Shown in pieces: positions 40,501 through 51,419 of a stretch of DNA of 64,000 nucleotides; within the stretch, counting starts at the first letter, position 1, and each line of letters opens with the position of its first letter. Both the position numbers and the translations under genes were made by a program. A model generated the notes under the pieces. It made no database searches. It saw nothing but the letters and a program-made list of their open reading frames with translations, and was not told where the DNA came from. Source of the stretch: Paragordius varius (Eukaryota > Nematomorpha); contig OZ176054.1 of assembly GCA_964247055.1 (NCBI GenBank), forward strand, positions 4,774,001 to 4,838,000, read 5' to 3'.

Positions 40501-42501
40501 ATTACATATATCACCTTGCAATGCAGAATGGCCAAAAAACACCAATGATACCGATGATAATAGCAAGGAGATTGAAAATGTGGCCTATGAAAATTTGAGC
40601 GAAGTACATTTTTTCATATTTATTAAATGAAATTTTTTATTAGAAGGCGTGATGGTATAGTAGATAGGGCGCAGGATTCTTACATTGCCAGGGTTCGAAC
40701 CCCGAAACTACATCGCTGTCAGCCCTTGGCAGGCGAATGTTAAAGCCTTCACATGTCCGGATACAATTTAAGTCCTTACCCTTTAATAAAAAAGGAAAAA
40801 TGAGACTCTAAACTGTATATTTTTTTCAAATAAAATTTTTTATTATATTTAAAATAACAAAATATTCATGATACATGTGAGATAAGTTTTTGCGAAATTT
40901 AATTTTTGTTTTACAGATTTATCCAAAAATGTTTACACGCCTTTTCAAATCTAATATTATGAAATAATTATTTATTTCATTATTGTTAGGTTTTATTAGA
41001 TGCAAAGTATCAAGAATGGTGGTCAGTTTCATTTTCTTTGGTTGAATCCATATTAAATCAAATTTTAAAATCGATTGAAAGTACCTCCCTACACATTCTA
41101 AAAATCAATGACAATTTTGCTCAACGCAACATCCCTGAACTAATGAGCCAAAACGGTTTTGATGATAATAAATCTGGGTCAGGGGATTTAAAAGGTATTC
41201 AAAACACAGATTCGAAAGAATTTTATGACATTACTTTAGAATATTATTCTACCATATTTGAGAATTCTAATGCGATTCGTGACTATTTGTTTCAACGTTT
41301 TTGGAAAAAATTATGGTCCTTAAAATTAACATATAATCCTGAAGGTTTACCCCAACCCATAACAAGTTCAGAGTTAACAAAATCATTAAACTCCAAACTA
41401 GGCCCATCAGTGCAAAATATAGAAGCCTTGGAAAAAGAATGCATTGAATACCGTTCTGCCCTCAAACAACGGGTCGATGAATGTGAAGAATTGCGCATAA
41501 GATACGATATGCTTGATAGCAAATATAAATTGTCGCTAAACGAAAATGAAAACATTAAAACTGCGAAGGAAAATGAAATACAATCTTTAACTCAACAATT
41601 GGATGATTTACAGAGTAAGTATGCTTCTCTCGAACATGATTTACTACACAGTGATTCGACTCAAAGGAAAAAGATTATCAATCTAAAACCTGTTACCAAA
41701 ACTAAGCGTGTTCATGATCCAAATGCAGCAAAAGAAACAACGGAAAATGATTATGTTACCCAAACACCTAGGCTTGGAACTTTTACCGTTAATACTGATA
41801 TTGAGGATAAGATGTTTCTTGGGGAAAACGTTAATATTTCTGAATCTCAGTACACTAGTGAAGAAAATGATGGCACTGAAATATTGGATACCAATGCCAC
41901 AAAACGCGCTGTCCGATTAGCTTTTTTGTATGAAAAAAGACTCAATTTATTAACCAAGTATAACAAAGGATATGAAATGTATGCATGTAATGAATTATCA
42001 AAGAATCTCAAAAATAAATTAAATTCGGCGAAATATCCTGCTTTGCTGCAATATAAAAAGGAAGATTCTAATGAAAACAATACCTTTGTCCCTATATTAA
42101 ATAAATGTTTTGCCATGCAAGACAATATTGATTCATACCTAATTGATTCCTTAAAAGAAAATAATGAATGGATTAGGAATTCGAAATTTTCGAATGCAGA
42201 AATACCCACAAAAGATCTTGTTAAACAGAGGTTAAATAGATTAGAAAAGCAAAAGAAACTTAATACATTGGTAGAAAATATGGAAAAACTTTCAATGATT
42301 GCTCAGCGAAATCGAAACCATTTTCCTATTATGGAAAACCTTAATGATAATATGGTCGAATTGGGAGGAAACGATTCTTTGCCCTCAAATTTTACACTGT
42401 TTGGTAAATTGCTTTGTCCAAATTATACGCAGGCACAAAAATATTGTATAGATCATAAACAAACGCTTTTGCTTAAGCGAATTTTAGATATGTGTGATTA
42501 A
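34542..42501 (+). CDS. DCTN1: Dynactin subunit 1 (p150-Glued)
   Basis: Large dynactin subunit linking dynein to microtubules and cargo. Exons: 34542-34643, 34668-34775, 34800-35111, 35140-35211, 35877-35984, 36082-36178, 36405-36519, 37182-37334, 37606-37750, 38270-39662, 39852-40603, 40990-42501. All phases agree and give about 1622 residues. The CAP-Gly domain comes first ([43 protein letters not shown]). A short Ser-rich linker and a long coiled coil follow, including [30 protein letters not shown] and the family hallmark [18 protein letters not shown]. The dynactin globular region runs over 38500-41100 ([29 protein letters not shown]), followed by a second coiled coil and a C-terminal helix-rich part. 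Near-perfect fit to metazoan p150; the basic region after CAP-Gly is short. Three of the first introns are 24, 24 and 28 nt. AATAAA at 42527. Confidence 0.95.
34644..34667 (+). other. DCTN1: 24-nt intron in DCTN1 (CAP-Gly)
   Basis: GT..AG, a multiple of three with no stop, so the frame also stays open if it is kept. Removal joins FSEGEW to IGVILDKP, exactly matching the CAP-Gly consensus (GKWVGVILDEP). Keeping it would insert eight hydrophobic residues into the domain core. Confidence 0.8.
34776..34799 (+). other. DCTN1: 24-nt intron in DCTN1
   Basis: GT..AG, a multiple of three, with no stop. It follows FVKSNQ, the usual end of CAP-Gly. If retained it adds a hydrophobic stretch (VFLFIYYK) that does not suit the linker. 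Confidence 0.65.
35112..35139 (+). other. DCTN1: 28-nt intron in DCTN1
   Basis: GT..AG. Removal joins KIQLQQ to [20 protein letters not shown] in coiled-coil register; unspliced, the frame stops. Confidence 0.75.
35370..35740. mobile_element. Degenerate TA-type MITE in a DCTN1 intron
   Basis: tttaactcaaattcaccatt near 35372 and ttcaggggttaatttgaagg near 35716 look like decayed ends of the family at 21107. Confidence 0.35.
40645..40805 (+). mobile_element. tRNA-derived SINE in the last DCTN1 intron
   Basis: Starts ggcgtgatggtatagtagat with an A-box-like tggtatagtagatagg. A perfect B box (gggttcgaacccc, 40691-40703) lies about 40 bp on. A tRNA-unrelated body (cagcccttggcaggcg, aagccttcacatgtccgg) and a tail with aataaaaaaggaaaaa follow. 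The orientation matches DCTN1. The 3' half cannot form a tRNA acceptor stem, so this is a SINE rather than a tRNA gene. Confidence 0.8.
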
Positions 42502-42709
42502 TCAATTTATTTATAATGAATGCAAAATAAATATGCTTATTTATTTAATCCTTATTGAAATTTATCTTTTCTTAAGAATAACATTGAGATGATTTAGTAT
42601 GATTATTTAAGTTTTTTAAAAAGAAGTAGACATGTTTGGGCAGACAAGATGACATTAGTTTATTTTAATTTTTTTATGAGCTTAAGCTAAATAAAACACA
42701 GATATGGGT

Positions 42710-44314
42710 AGGGTTGTGCCCATTAGTCAATGACCTAGGGTCATGACCTAGGTCATGACTATGGTCATGACCACGAAAAAAAATGACCTAGGTCAATTTT
42801 TTTTATTTTTTTATTTTATTAGCTTTACAATTTTTAGGAAAACAAAACCTTATATTATTTATATATCCCATTTTCACTTCAAGAGTGTCCTTGAACACTT
42901 CAAGATTGTCCTTGAACACTTCAAGTTGGTCCTTGAACAACTCAAGTTGGTCCTTGAACAATTCAAGTTGGTCCTTTAACATTTCAAGTTGGTCCTTTGA
43001 ACACTTCAAGTTGGTCCTTAAAATTTATAAATTTTGATTTAACCATAATTTTTGCATTTATTTTTTTATTTTATTATTTATTAAACTTATTTTCTTTATT
43101 TATTATATATTTATTCACTTAAAAATAATTTTTTTTTCATATAATAACCACTTTTTTGTATCAAACTTTTTTTTTAAAAGAACAAAATTATTGAATATTA
43201 AATGTTTTTAATAAAAAATTTTGATTAATAACCCAGAAAACTTATATATTTTTCCATTTCGAGTTAAAATCTTATAACTATCCAAATTATTTTAAGAAAT
43301 TAATAAAGATATACGGTTTATCAAAGATTAAAAGTTGATATCGATTAAAAGTTTATGTTAATTAATAGAAAATAGGTTAACAATAAAATAGATGAATTAT
43401 TTACTTGATTGATAAAGTTAAAAACAAAACAAAAAAGTCAAAGGACTAACTTGAAATGTTCAACCAACTTGAACTGTTCAAGGACCAACTTGAATTGTTC
43501 AAGGACCAACTTAACTGTTCAAGGACCAACTTGAATTGTTCAAGGACCAACTTGAACTGTTCAAGGACCAACTTGAACTGTTCAAGGACCAACTTGAACT
43601 GTTCAAGGACCAACTTAAAGTGTTCACACTCTTGAAGTGCAAATGGTATATGTTTATTTTGATATAAATATCATATGATATACATTTTTTCTTTACATCC
43701 TCATAAAATCAGCCTTGTGGAAATTTATCGATTAAAAAATCAAGTTACATGCAAGAAATGCAATTACACTATATATTTAAATAAAATCCGAATGAAGAAA
43801 CATTTAAAAGAAGTTTATTAAATAAATTATATGACAGAAGGTGATGGTCGAAAGCAAGCTAAGTATTTAATTTAAGTTTAGTCTTACAAATTCTGTTTTC
43901 AAGAAGAAATTAGCCAGAAACATTTAGCAAAATTTATTTTAAATCCTCAACTTTCATAGTTGAAAATAAACATTTTCGCATTTTATTCATAATTAAAAAT
44001 AATTAGAGCATAAATAGGTTTCAATTAATTCCATATTGTTAGTCTTATTTCTGTGATTTAAAAATTTCCATAGTCTTTATGTATGATTCCAGGAAAGATC
44101 GTTAATTGTAGAAACTTAAATTATTGGTATTGGTGAAAGTATATACTTTTACAAAAATATATTTTATGTAAATTCTTTTTTTATGTTTAATCAAGTATTT
44201 ATGTATGTGGTTATTTATTATTGGCAATAACATATGGTATGACCTAGGTCAGACCTAGGTCGGACCTAGGTCTGACCCCCTTTTTTTGAAAAAGGGGGTC
44301 AAAATCACAACCCT
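42710..44314. mobile_element. Non-autonomous DNA transposon, 1605 bp, 10-bp target duplication
   Basis: Inverted ends agggttgtg (42710-42718) and cacaaccct (44306-44314). Direct flanks agatatgggt at 42700-42709 and 44315-44324 are identical. Inside both ends are palindromic gacctaggtc words: several at 42730-42800 (tgacctaggtcatgac) and three at 44240-44270. These look like multiple binding sites. A 10-bp duplication with short inverted ends suits Mutator-like elements better than hAT (8 bp). There is no transposase ORF. A second MITE (42868-43646) fills its left half. The element lies about 210 bp after the DCTN1 stop. Confidence 0.8.
42868..43646. mobile_element. TA-type MITE with inverted minisatellite arms, nested
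   Basis: Ends ccattttcacttcaagagtg and cactcttgaagtgcaaatgg are inverted repeats. TA follows on the right, and TC (probably a mutated TA) precedes on the left. At the left, 42890-43020 holds about six copies of a 21-22 bp unit (aagttggtccttgaacaact). At the right, 43440-43625 holds about eight copies in the opposite sense (ttcaaggaccaacttgaact). The arms could fold into a hairpin of 130-150 bp. Short ORFs here are just the repeat read through (FKDQLEL repeated). Confidence 0.8.
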
Positions 44315-44324
44315 AGATATGGGT

Positions 44325-47142
44325 ATTTATCATATATATTGTTATAATCCTTCACTAAAATTAAAATGCCATTGTTTACAAACATAAAATAAAAATTTAA
44401 TTAGTCTTTGAGTATGGTTCAACATTAATTTTAATTTTGTCCATATATGCAATATTGGATTTTACCTAGCTTATGAAAGATTATAATATATTTGATCCAA
44501 CTGTTTTGAAAAGTATCAAAGCAAAAAGGATTTTAATATTTTAATAAATGCGCTGTAAATAGATGTCACTCATGTTTTATAAATACCCCCTTAAATTCAG
44601 GACTTAATTATAAAATTTTGTTAAATGCTTGATATTGGATGTTCAAAACTTAAAAAAGCAATAATTTATGTGCGACCAATTTTTTTAATAATACTAAACA
44701 AATTTAGACGTTTTTTAGTGCCATGTTTGTAAATTTGAAATTTCATTAAAGTACATAAATAGTATATCTAAAAAATAAATTGGTCTAACAACTAAAAATT
44801 TTTTTAATTACGGTTCCGTAACATTAAACTCTAAATTTTTAAAATTAAAATTTTATATATATAGCCATGTATTTATTTCATATCCTTTTAAATAGGGCAA
44901 AAAACTGAATCTTTCCAATGGTAATTGGTCATTTAAAACAATCTGGTGTATAAGACATTTGCCTTTATATGGTCAAAATATTCAACCCATAAATAAGTCA
45001 AAAATTTTCATATCTGATTTTTAAATCATATTAATTGTTTGGGTTACATTAGTATCAAATTAAAAAAATGGAAAAAGCTTTTGGTTTGCTTTATTAATCA
45101 TTATCAAATATACCTAGTGGATACTAAAACGCATAGTTATAAATGTAAATTTATTACAAATCATTACAAAAGATCCATAATTAAACCATGTTTTATTCTT
45201 TGAAATTTTGAAATTATAAGCCTTCTAAAGAAAATAAATTAATATGAGATGGTAATTTTTTTAAAGGCAAAAAATTAAAATGGCTGTTTTGAATGACATT
45301 AAAGCGAAAGTGTTTTAATCAAAAAACTTTTTAGTGATATCTTTTTTAGACATTCTTTTCCATCTACACAAAGTTTAAACTTTTTACATCCATTACTTTA
45401 AAAAATATATTAATTAAAAACGCTTTCGCTCCGCGGGTTCGCTCCTATGTCCAATATTAACAATTGATGTAAAACATATTAGTATGCATTTTATAGAGTT
45501 TCAATTACTCTTTGTAATGATATATTAAAATGGGCATTTGCTATTTTAAAGAAAAACATTTTTTGGTATAATTTTGTTAAAGAGGGCGCATGATCATTAA
45601 AAATTAAATTATAAAAAATTCTTATGTGGAATTATAATTTTTTATTCAGATTTACTGTTAAAATGATAGTAAATATCAAAAAGCAAACTCGAATGGCAGA
45701 AAAGTTTGTTGTTTAGTGTAATGGCTATAGAAGGATTTCTACAAATATAAGATATATCAATTATTGAAATATATATGGATATTTTATCTTTTTATTCGAT
45801 CCAATTTTTTACCCACAGTTTATTTATTACAAATATTAAACGCGATTTTCGAACCAAGTCACATCTACGTGTAAACGATGCAAATGAAAGCTATTCAATC
45901 TGAATTTTACATTTTTTATGTTAGTCTGAAAGTGTTTTATCTAACCGAATCAGTTTAGTATTTAAATAATAAAACAATGAGGGAAAATTAACTATTATTT
46001 AATTACTAGCGTAAATCTCGTGCTGCTACGCAGCCCGAGGAAGTCCTTCGGACTTCTGGGGGGCTTTTTAATTTTATAGGCAATTTTGGTATGCGGCACG
46101 AAGTTTTAAATGATTCACATAGTCTCATATTCTATTTGGCTCCAAAGACATGCTGTATGGATATGAATGCGCAGTTGTAGGCGGGTAGCCTCCCTACCCA
46201 GCGGCCAATATAAAAATGTAGTTAGATAAATAAATTTGCCTTAATACCTGGAATAATCGTTCAGTCCTAATAGTTATTGGAAGAATGGTTTCAAAACTAA
46301 ATAATAGTTCAATGATAGCGCATTTTTAGGGTGTAAAGGGCCTATTTAACGGTTAATTAAAAAATCCGCTCGATTAAAATTTTTGACTTTTTACGGGTAA
46401 TACTTTAAGCAGCTATTGAAATATGGCCTGATAGGTTTTCTGAAATTTAGCCCCAAAAGCACGCTATTTCGATATGACGGGTCAGTTTTTCGCGGGTAGC
46501 TCCTTACTCAGCAGCTATCATCAAAGAAACGCCTGACTAAATTTTTTGCCTTTTAACAGGGAATATGTGGAATCCATATTGAATTTTTACGGTCTTATAC
46601 CTTAGGCAAAAAATCGACTAAAAAAATATTTTTGTGGACCTTGTTTTTTGATAAAGGTGGCATTTTACGGGGGGAGCGGGTAAAGAGAGGGCCTAAGTAA
46701 AAAAGCGAGACGACTATGTTCGGCGCAATCGAAAATAACTAAATAAAAATCATATTTGAAATTGAATGGTCCAACACGTTCTCCGGAAAATTGTCTCAAA
46801 GACACGATTTTTGTGGACTTCTGTTTTAAAAAAAAACCCATTTTTCACACGGGGAGGGCCCGAACTGGGGGCCTATTTCAAAAAAAGGGCGAAGCTATTG
46901 TCGGGGCATTCATTAATAATTATATTTTTTCGAAGTTTGGATTTGAATGGGTCTACCGTTTTTCCTGTACCAGATCTCAAAGCCAGCATTTTCCATTTTT
47001 ATAAATATATAGATTATACTTATGCATGATTTTATGGCGCAGTTACAAAATTTTTATATATAAATTATAATTTATATAAAACAACTGATTGAGGATAAAT
47101 GTTGGAAATGTGATAAAATTATAAAAATAATACATGTAAATG
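44325..47142. other. Gene-free; GC-richer repeated block at 46.0-47.0 kb
   Basis: No gene seen. 46040-46550 contains two diverged copies of a stretch with gcgggtagcctccctaccca / gcgggtagctccttactcag. 46600-46980 contains two diverged copies with tttttgtggacc...ggggggagcgggtaaagaga. Two overlapping ORFs of 82-87 codons in this block (from 46756 and 46766) have no family features and lie in the repeat. Confidence 0.55.
45303..45430. repeat. Small foldback element, 128 bp
   Basis: agcgaaagtgttttaat at the left pairs with attaaaaacgctttcgct at the right with one or two mismatches. Confidence 0.6.
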
Positions 47143-47150
47143 TTTTATAC

Positions 47151-47731
47151 CAGTGGGACTCAACACAAAATTTTGGCGGGCCTGATATATGATTTTTTGT
47201 CTTAAGGGCCACAATATAATACCGACAAATATTGCAGAGCCACCAAGATTTTTGCGTTTGTTAATAAAATCTTCCATAAAATGGAGATGTTTTAATATTT
47301 ACCAATAATTTTTAACAAATCTCGATATTATAGCAGGTCAATTGGAATTTCGCTTTTAAATATGCCAATGTAGTTGAAAACAATAACGTTAACTCAGCCC
47401 ATTTTATATTTTAATATTTATTTGGCTCTTGTTAAAGTTAATATTACATCCTTTGCGATTTTTTATAATCCAAATTGAAACATCATGATCGATAAACTCT
47501 TCAAAAAGATGCGTATGATCAATATCAGCATAAGTTTTAATCAAAAAATCAGATATTCTTAACATAAAATAAAATTATCTAATTTAAAAATCAACAAATC
47601 AAGCGCAATTTTAATACTAGAACATAAAATAAATCAAAATCAGTGAAGTTTTTAAATATTTTATGAAATTTCATAAATCTGGGCCAATCAAAACAGTTTC
47701 GCGGCCCGTGACCACGGTTTAAGTATCGCTG
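47151..47731. mobile_element. hAT-type MITE, 581 bp, perfect 8-bp target duplication
   Basis: Left end cagtgggactcaacac; right end (reverse complement) cagcgatacttaaaccgtgg followed by tcacgggccgcg, the classic hAT terminal form. Flanks ttttatac at 47143-47150 and 47732-47739 are identical. The minus strand near 47430-47560 could encode a short stretch (KTYADIDHTHLFEEFIDHD), possibly a transposase scrap, but no domain is complete. Confidence 0.85.
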
Positions 47732-47739
47732 TTTTATAC

Positions 47740-49830
47740 CGTTCCTAAATTGTATGCATATAATTAATTTCAATATACTGAGATTATTTAAATCTTATGA
47801 ACAATCTGAAATTTTCTACGTTTTCAAAGCTGACTTTCATATAAGATTATAATTGTATAATATATAAAATTTTCAATACATTTTAAATATTAATATATAT
47901 TTTATCATTTTTAGTGTATATTCTGTTATGAGTACCAATAAAAAGTGTCATTAGAAAAAACATTAGTTTAGAAGAGATTATTACACAGCTATAGTTATAA
48001 ATATGAATTGTTAAATAAAACAAACCCTCTAATGCAGCATTAATCACTGAATTTAAGCTATTTGGGTATCTCTAAATAATCAACACTTATACACTTAAAC
48101 ATATTTTGATGTTATGTTTAAATTATAATTTATAAAGGCAGAAGGCGCAAAAAGGCGATTTTTACGATAAGTATTACTAATTGGCGGTAATTATAACATT
48201 AAATGTAAAAATAAACATTTTGAAGAAAAATTTATTTGAATCGTATATTATTATAAGCATTGTAACAACGGTAGTAAGAGAATTAAAAATATTATAAACC
48301 CTTTTATATTTCAATAAAACTAAACATTTTTCTCACTACAAACATTTGTTAACACTGCGTTAAAAAATATCCTGGAGAAACACTGATAGATGCTTTTATT
48401 TAGGTCCTAACGAGTAATAAGAAACTTATTTCTTTTGTAGTAACTCTTTCATATAGAAAATGGCATTTGCGCATACTTTTTAAATAAATTTTTTTTGGTG
48501 AAAGCTAAATGCTTTATTCCAAAAATTATACCTAATAAGGCCATATAATATTTAACACTCCATTATTTTTTGGAGTAGATATATCCCAAAGGGATTTGAA
48601 ATCTTAATATCTTAAAGGTATTTAGGATATTAAGTTGAAGTTAAAAAAATGCCCTTTTTACTCTTTAAGGCACATTATACAATTTTTTTTAAAAATTGAA
48701 AAAACCCATCTAAACTTGATTGCCGCACTTTTTTCTATAATCTTCTTCAAGTCTCTAATGCAACATGCACGATTAGAATATGTAATCAATTAACTTTAAA
48801 AAGCATTTCGATTTTACCACCTAAAAACCTGATATATTTTGTTTTTATATCAACTCATTTCAACGTTTGGAGCTGTCCCAATTTTAGACTCTAGAAGACA
48901 AAACACTATAAATCTACTTCTTAACTACTACATAGAAAAATGTTTGGTAGGTAATTTTATAAAAATATTTCAAAACTGTAGTTTTACAACAACTACCCCA
49001 AAAGGTAAACATGGACAAAAAGTGAAAAGGTTATAAAGTGTTAACCTATTTATCGCTATATATAAAATTTTTTGTATATATTAAGAAAAAACTAGCCCAT
49101 TTTAGAAGAGCAAAAAAATTTGCGACTTTTGGAACCCACCTCAAAAAATAAAAATTTTTAAAATTATTATTTTGCTTTTAATATGTCGTTTATGATATAT
49201 TTTAGTTGTATTTTTTGGAAAGAAGTATTAGGCTTTTACCAAAAAAAATTATTTTAAAAATTGTACGGATATTTTGCTATTTTTTGATAGGGAGCACTTA
49301 CCACTATGGTGTAAATAACAATATTCGCAGGGGCAAAAAAGCACCTGATATATTTATATCAGAATCTTTATAATTTTATCAGGATATTTTATTATAACCT
49401 CCCATTTTATACACTGTATATGAATTGTATGTATACTGTTTTAACATGCTCCGAAATGCCATAAAATACGGTTTCATTTAAATTTTATATTTAACCGAGT
49501 ATGAAATATTTTTTATTGTTGTAATCTAGCATATCAAAAATTATTATTTCTGCTTATTAACGCTTTATTAAAAACTGACCCATTTTTGACGCAAAAAAAT
49601 CGAGCAAACCTCTTATATAAATACAAATAATAAAAAAAATTATATTTTAATCTTAAATTTAGTTTGTAATAAAATAATTTTTTGGAAGTTTAGCCATAAG
49701 AGAAAAAAATTATTAGCAAAGTGCATACTTTGCGATTTCTAAATTGCATCAAGAGTGCAAATAACTTAGGTCCAAAAATTAAAAAAGTAAATCCTACATT
49801 TTACTAGACATATTCGTTCAGGGATTTTTT
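47740..49830. other. Gene-free; two copies of the 11 kb repeat family
   Basis: 48350-48520 is an inverted, and 49200-49420 a direct, diverged copy of the repeat seen at 11330-12010 (shared aagcattta/gcttttacca, a gccattttctga-like word and acactgt ends). No gene seen. Confidence 0.5.
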
Positions 49831-49835
49831 TCTGA

Positions 49836-50430
49836 ACACGTGTGAATTTTAACACTTCGATTCAAATTGGGGTACTAAATACCCCAATCTAAATTTAAAT
49901 TAATATTTTTAAAAACTACTGAAGGAAACGGTCCCAATTTAAATTTATGCTTCTATCTTAATAAAAATTATGTATATTAATATGCCAAAATATCTTAAAA
50001 AAATTTTGTTTTGAAAAAAAAAGTTCCATGTCAAACTACTTCGACGCCATTGTTATTTTACAAAATTTTTGCAAAATATCGTCTTCATTTAATTTTAAGA
50101 GTAAAATTAAAGCTAATTTTTTATTTAAATTACATCTAACATCGATAGAATCAGAAAGAACGGTTTATTTTGTATTAATTTTTGATTTTATAATTTCTGT
50201 CACGTTGACGAAATTTACCTTTCGGTTTCAGCTTAAAATAAGTATATCAAGTATTTTTGAATAAAATTTTTTATATTGGTTTATTAATGTTATATAAGTG
50301 CAAAATTTTGCCATGGTTTCGATTCCTTCCATACTTTCTTAAGTATTTGATTTTAAACAGGCCTGGGGTATCCCACTACCCCAATTTGAATCGAAGGACT
50401 AAAATGAGTGTGTTGTATCCAAGTGTTAAT
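49836..50430. mobile_element. MITE with about 45-bp inverted ends, next to SNRPA
   Basis: Left gtgaattttaacacttcgat then tcaaattggggtactaaata; right (reverse complement) cattttagtccttcgattca then aattggggtagtgggatacc. A second, split copy lies at 20940-21690. No coding capacity. It ends about 60 bp before the SNRPA start codon. Confidence 0.7.
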
Positions 50431-50487
50431 GCAAGATTGGTAATAACAATTAAACACATTTTGACATTCGCAAAAAAGGCCATCGCC

Positions 50488-51369
50488 ATGCAGTACCCAC
50501 CAAATCATACAATTTATATTCGAAATTTGAACGAAAAAATTAAAAAAGAAGGTTAATTTATTGTCTAATTCAAAAGAGGTGAAAAAATCTCTGTATGCTA
50601 TTTTTTCTCAATTTGGACAAATTTTGGATATTGTTGCTTTGAAAACACTCAAGATGCGTGGTCAAGCATTTGTTATTTTCAAAGATATTAATAGTGCAGC
50701 TAATGCTTTGAAAGCTATGCAAGGATTTCCATTTTATGATAAACCTATGGTTTTTATAATATATAACATAAGGTTATTCAATATTCAAAAACTGACTCTG
50801 ATATAATTGCTAAAATGAAGGGCTCTTACGTTGAGAGACCCAAAAAGAAACCGACTGAACCTCTTCCGGCTAACCGTAAAGAAAAAGTTAAAGTTCGTGA
50901 TTTTGTTTCTAATGATCCTTTTGATTTTACCACTGTTAAATATCACCAACAAAATCATGGTAAAATTTTTTGTAAAATTATTAGATTCTGATATACCGAA
51001 CAATATTCTCTTTGTAACGAAATTGCCGCCCGATACGAATGAGACAATGCTCAATACGTTATTTGAACAGTATATTAATTAATATTTTCTTGTACTTTAA
51101 ATATATTCTCATACTATAAAGTTTAAAATCAATTTGTTACTAAAACTTTTTATTGTATACTTTGCGAATGCTAATGTATTAAAAAAATATTTAAATTATT
51201 TCTCAGATTTGCAGGATTTAATGAGGTAAGAATGGTACCTGGCCGTGCAGACATTGCATTTGTGGAATTTATGACAGAGAGTCAAGCAACATCGGCTAAG
51301 AATTCGCTTCAAGGATTTAAGATGACACCAACTAATTCGATTCATATTACATTTGCTAAGAAAGGATAA
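50488..51369 (+). CDS. SNRPA: U1A/U2B''-type snRNP protein (two RRMs)
   Basis: Binds U1 and/or U2 snRNA stem-loops in the spliceosome. RRM1: [79 protein letters not shown]. The RNP1 (RGQAFVIF) and RNP2 (IYIRNL) motifs and the [11 protein letters not shown] extension are intact. A short Lys/Pro linker follows, then RRM2: [49 protein letters not shown] at the end. Exons: 50488-50551, 50577-50749, 50773-50959, 50985 to about 51065, and about 51208-51369. The three first introns are 25, 23 and 25 nt; the last is about 140 nt. The linker is much shorter than in human U1A and closer to U2B''/fly snf, so a single dual-function protein is likely. An in-frame ATG at 50404 lies inside the MITE and is less likely as start. 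AATAAA near 51408. Confidence 0.92.
50552..50576 (+). other. SNRPA: 25-nt intron in SNRPA
   Basis: GT..AG. Removal joins NEKIKKE to [15 protein letters not shown] as in all U1A proteins. Confidence 0.85.
50750..50772 (+). other. SNRPA: 23-nt intron in SNRPA
   Basis: GT..AG. Removal joins GFPFYDKPM to [17 protein letters not shown], the conserved RRM1 end. Confidence 0.85.
50960..50984 (+). other. SNRPA: 25-nt intron in SNRPA
   Basis: GT..AG. Removal joins VKYHQQNH to [15 protein letters not shown], opening RRM2 in frame. Confidence 0.82.
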
Positions 51370-51419
51370 ATTATTTACTATGATATATGTTTTTTGTACA
51401 TATTATAAATAAATTTATG

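Noticed and set aside
40645-40720. Functional tRNA gene
   Set aside because: A and B boxes are present, but the 3' side does not pair to form an acceptor stem and the sequence continues into a SINE body.
41292-42209. Antisense ORFs of 87 and 120 codons
   Set aside because: They are shadows of the DCTN1 last exon.
42755-43009. Repetitive ORFs (EHFKLVLEQ / KDQLELF) on both strands
   Set aside because: They are the 21-22 bp minisatellite arm of a MITE read in frame.
46756-47029. Two overlapping ORFs of 82-87 codons
   Set aside because: They lie in a diverged tandem repeat block, in different frames over the same bases, with no family features.
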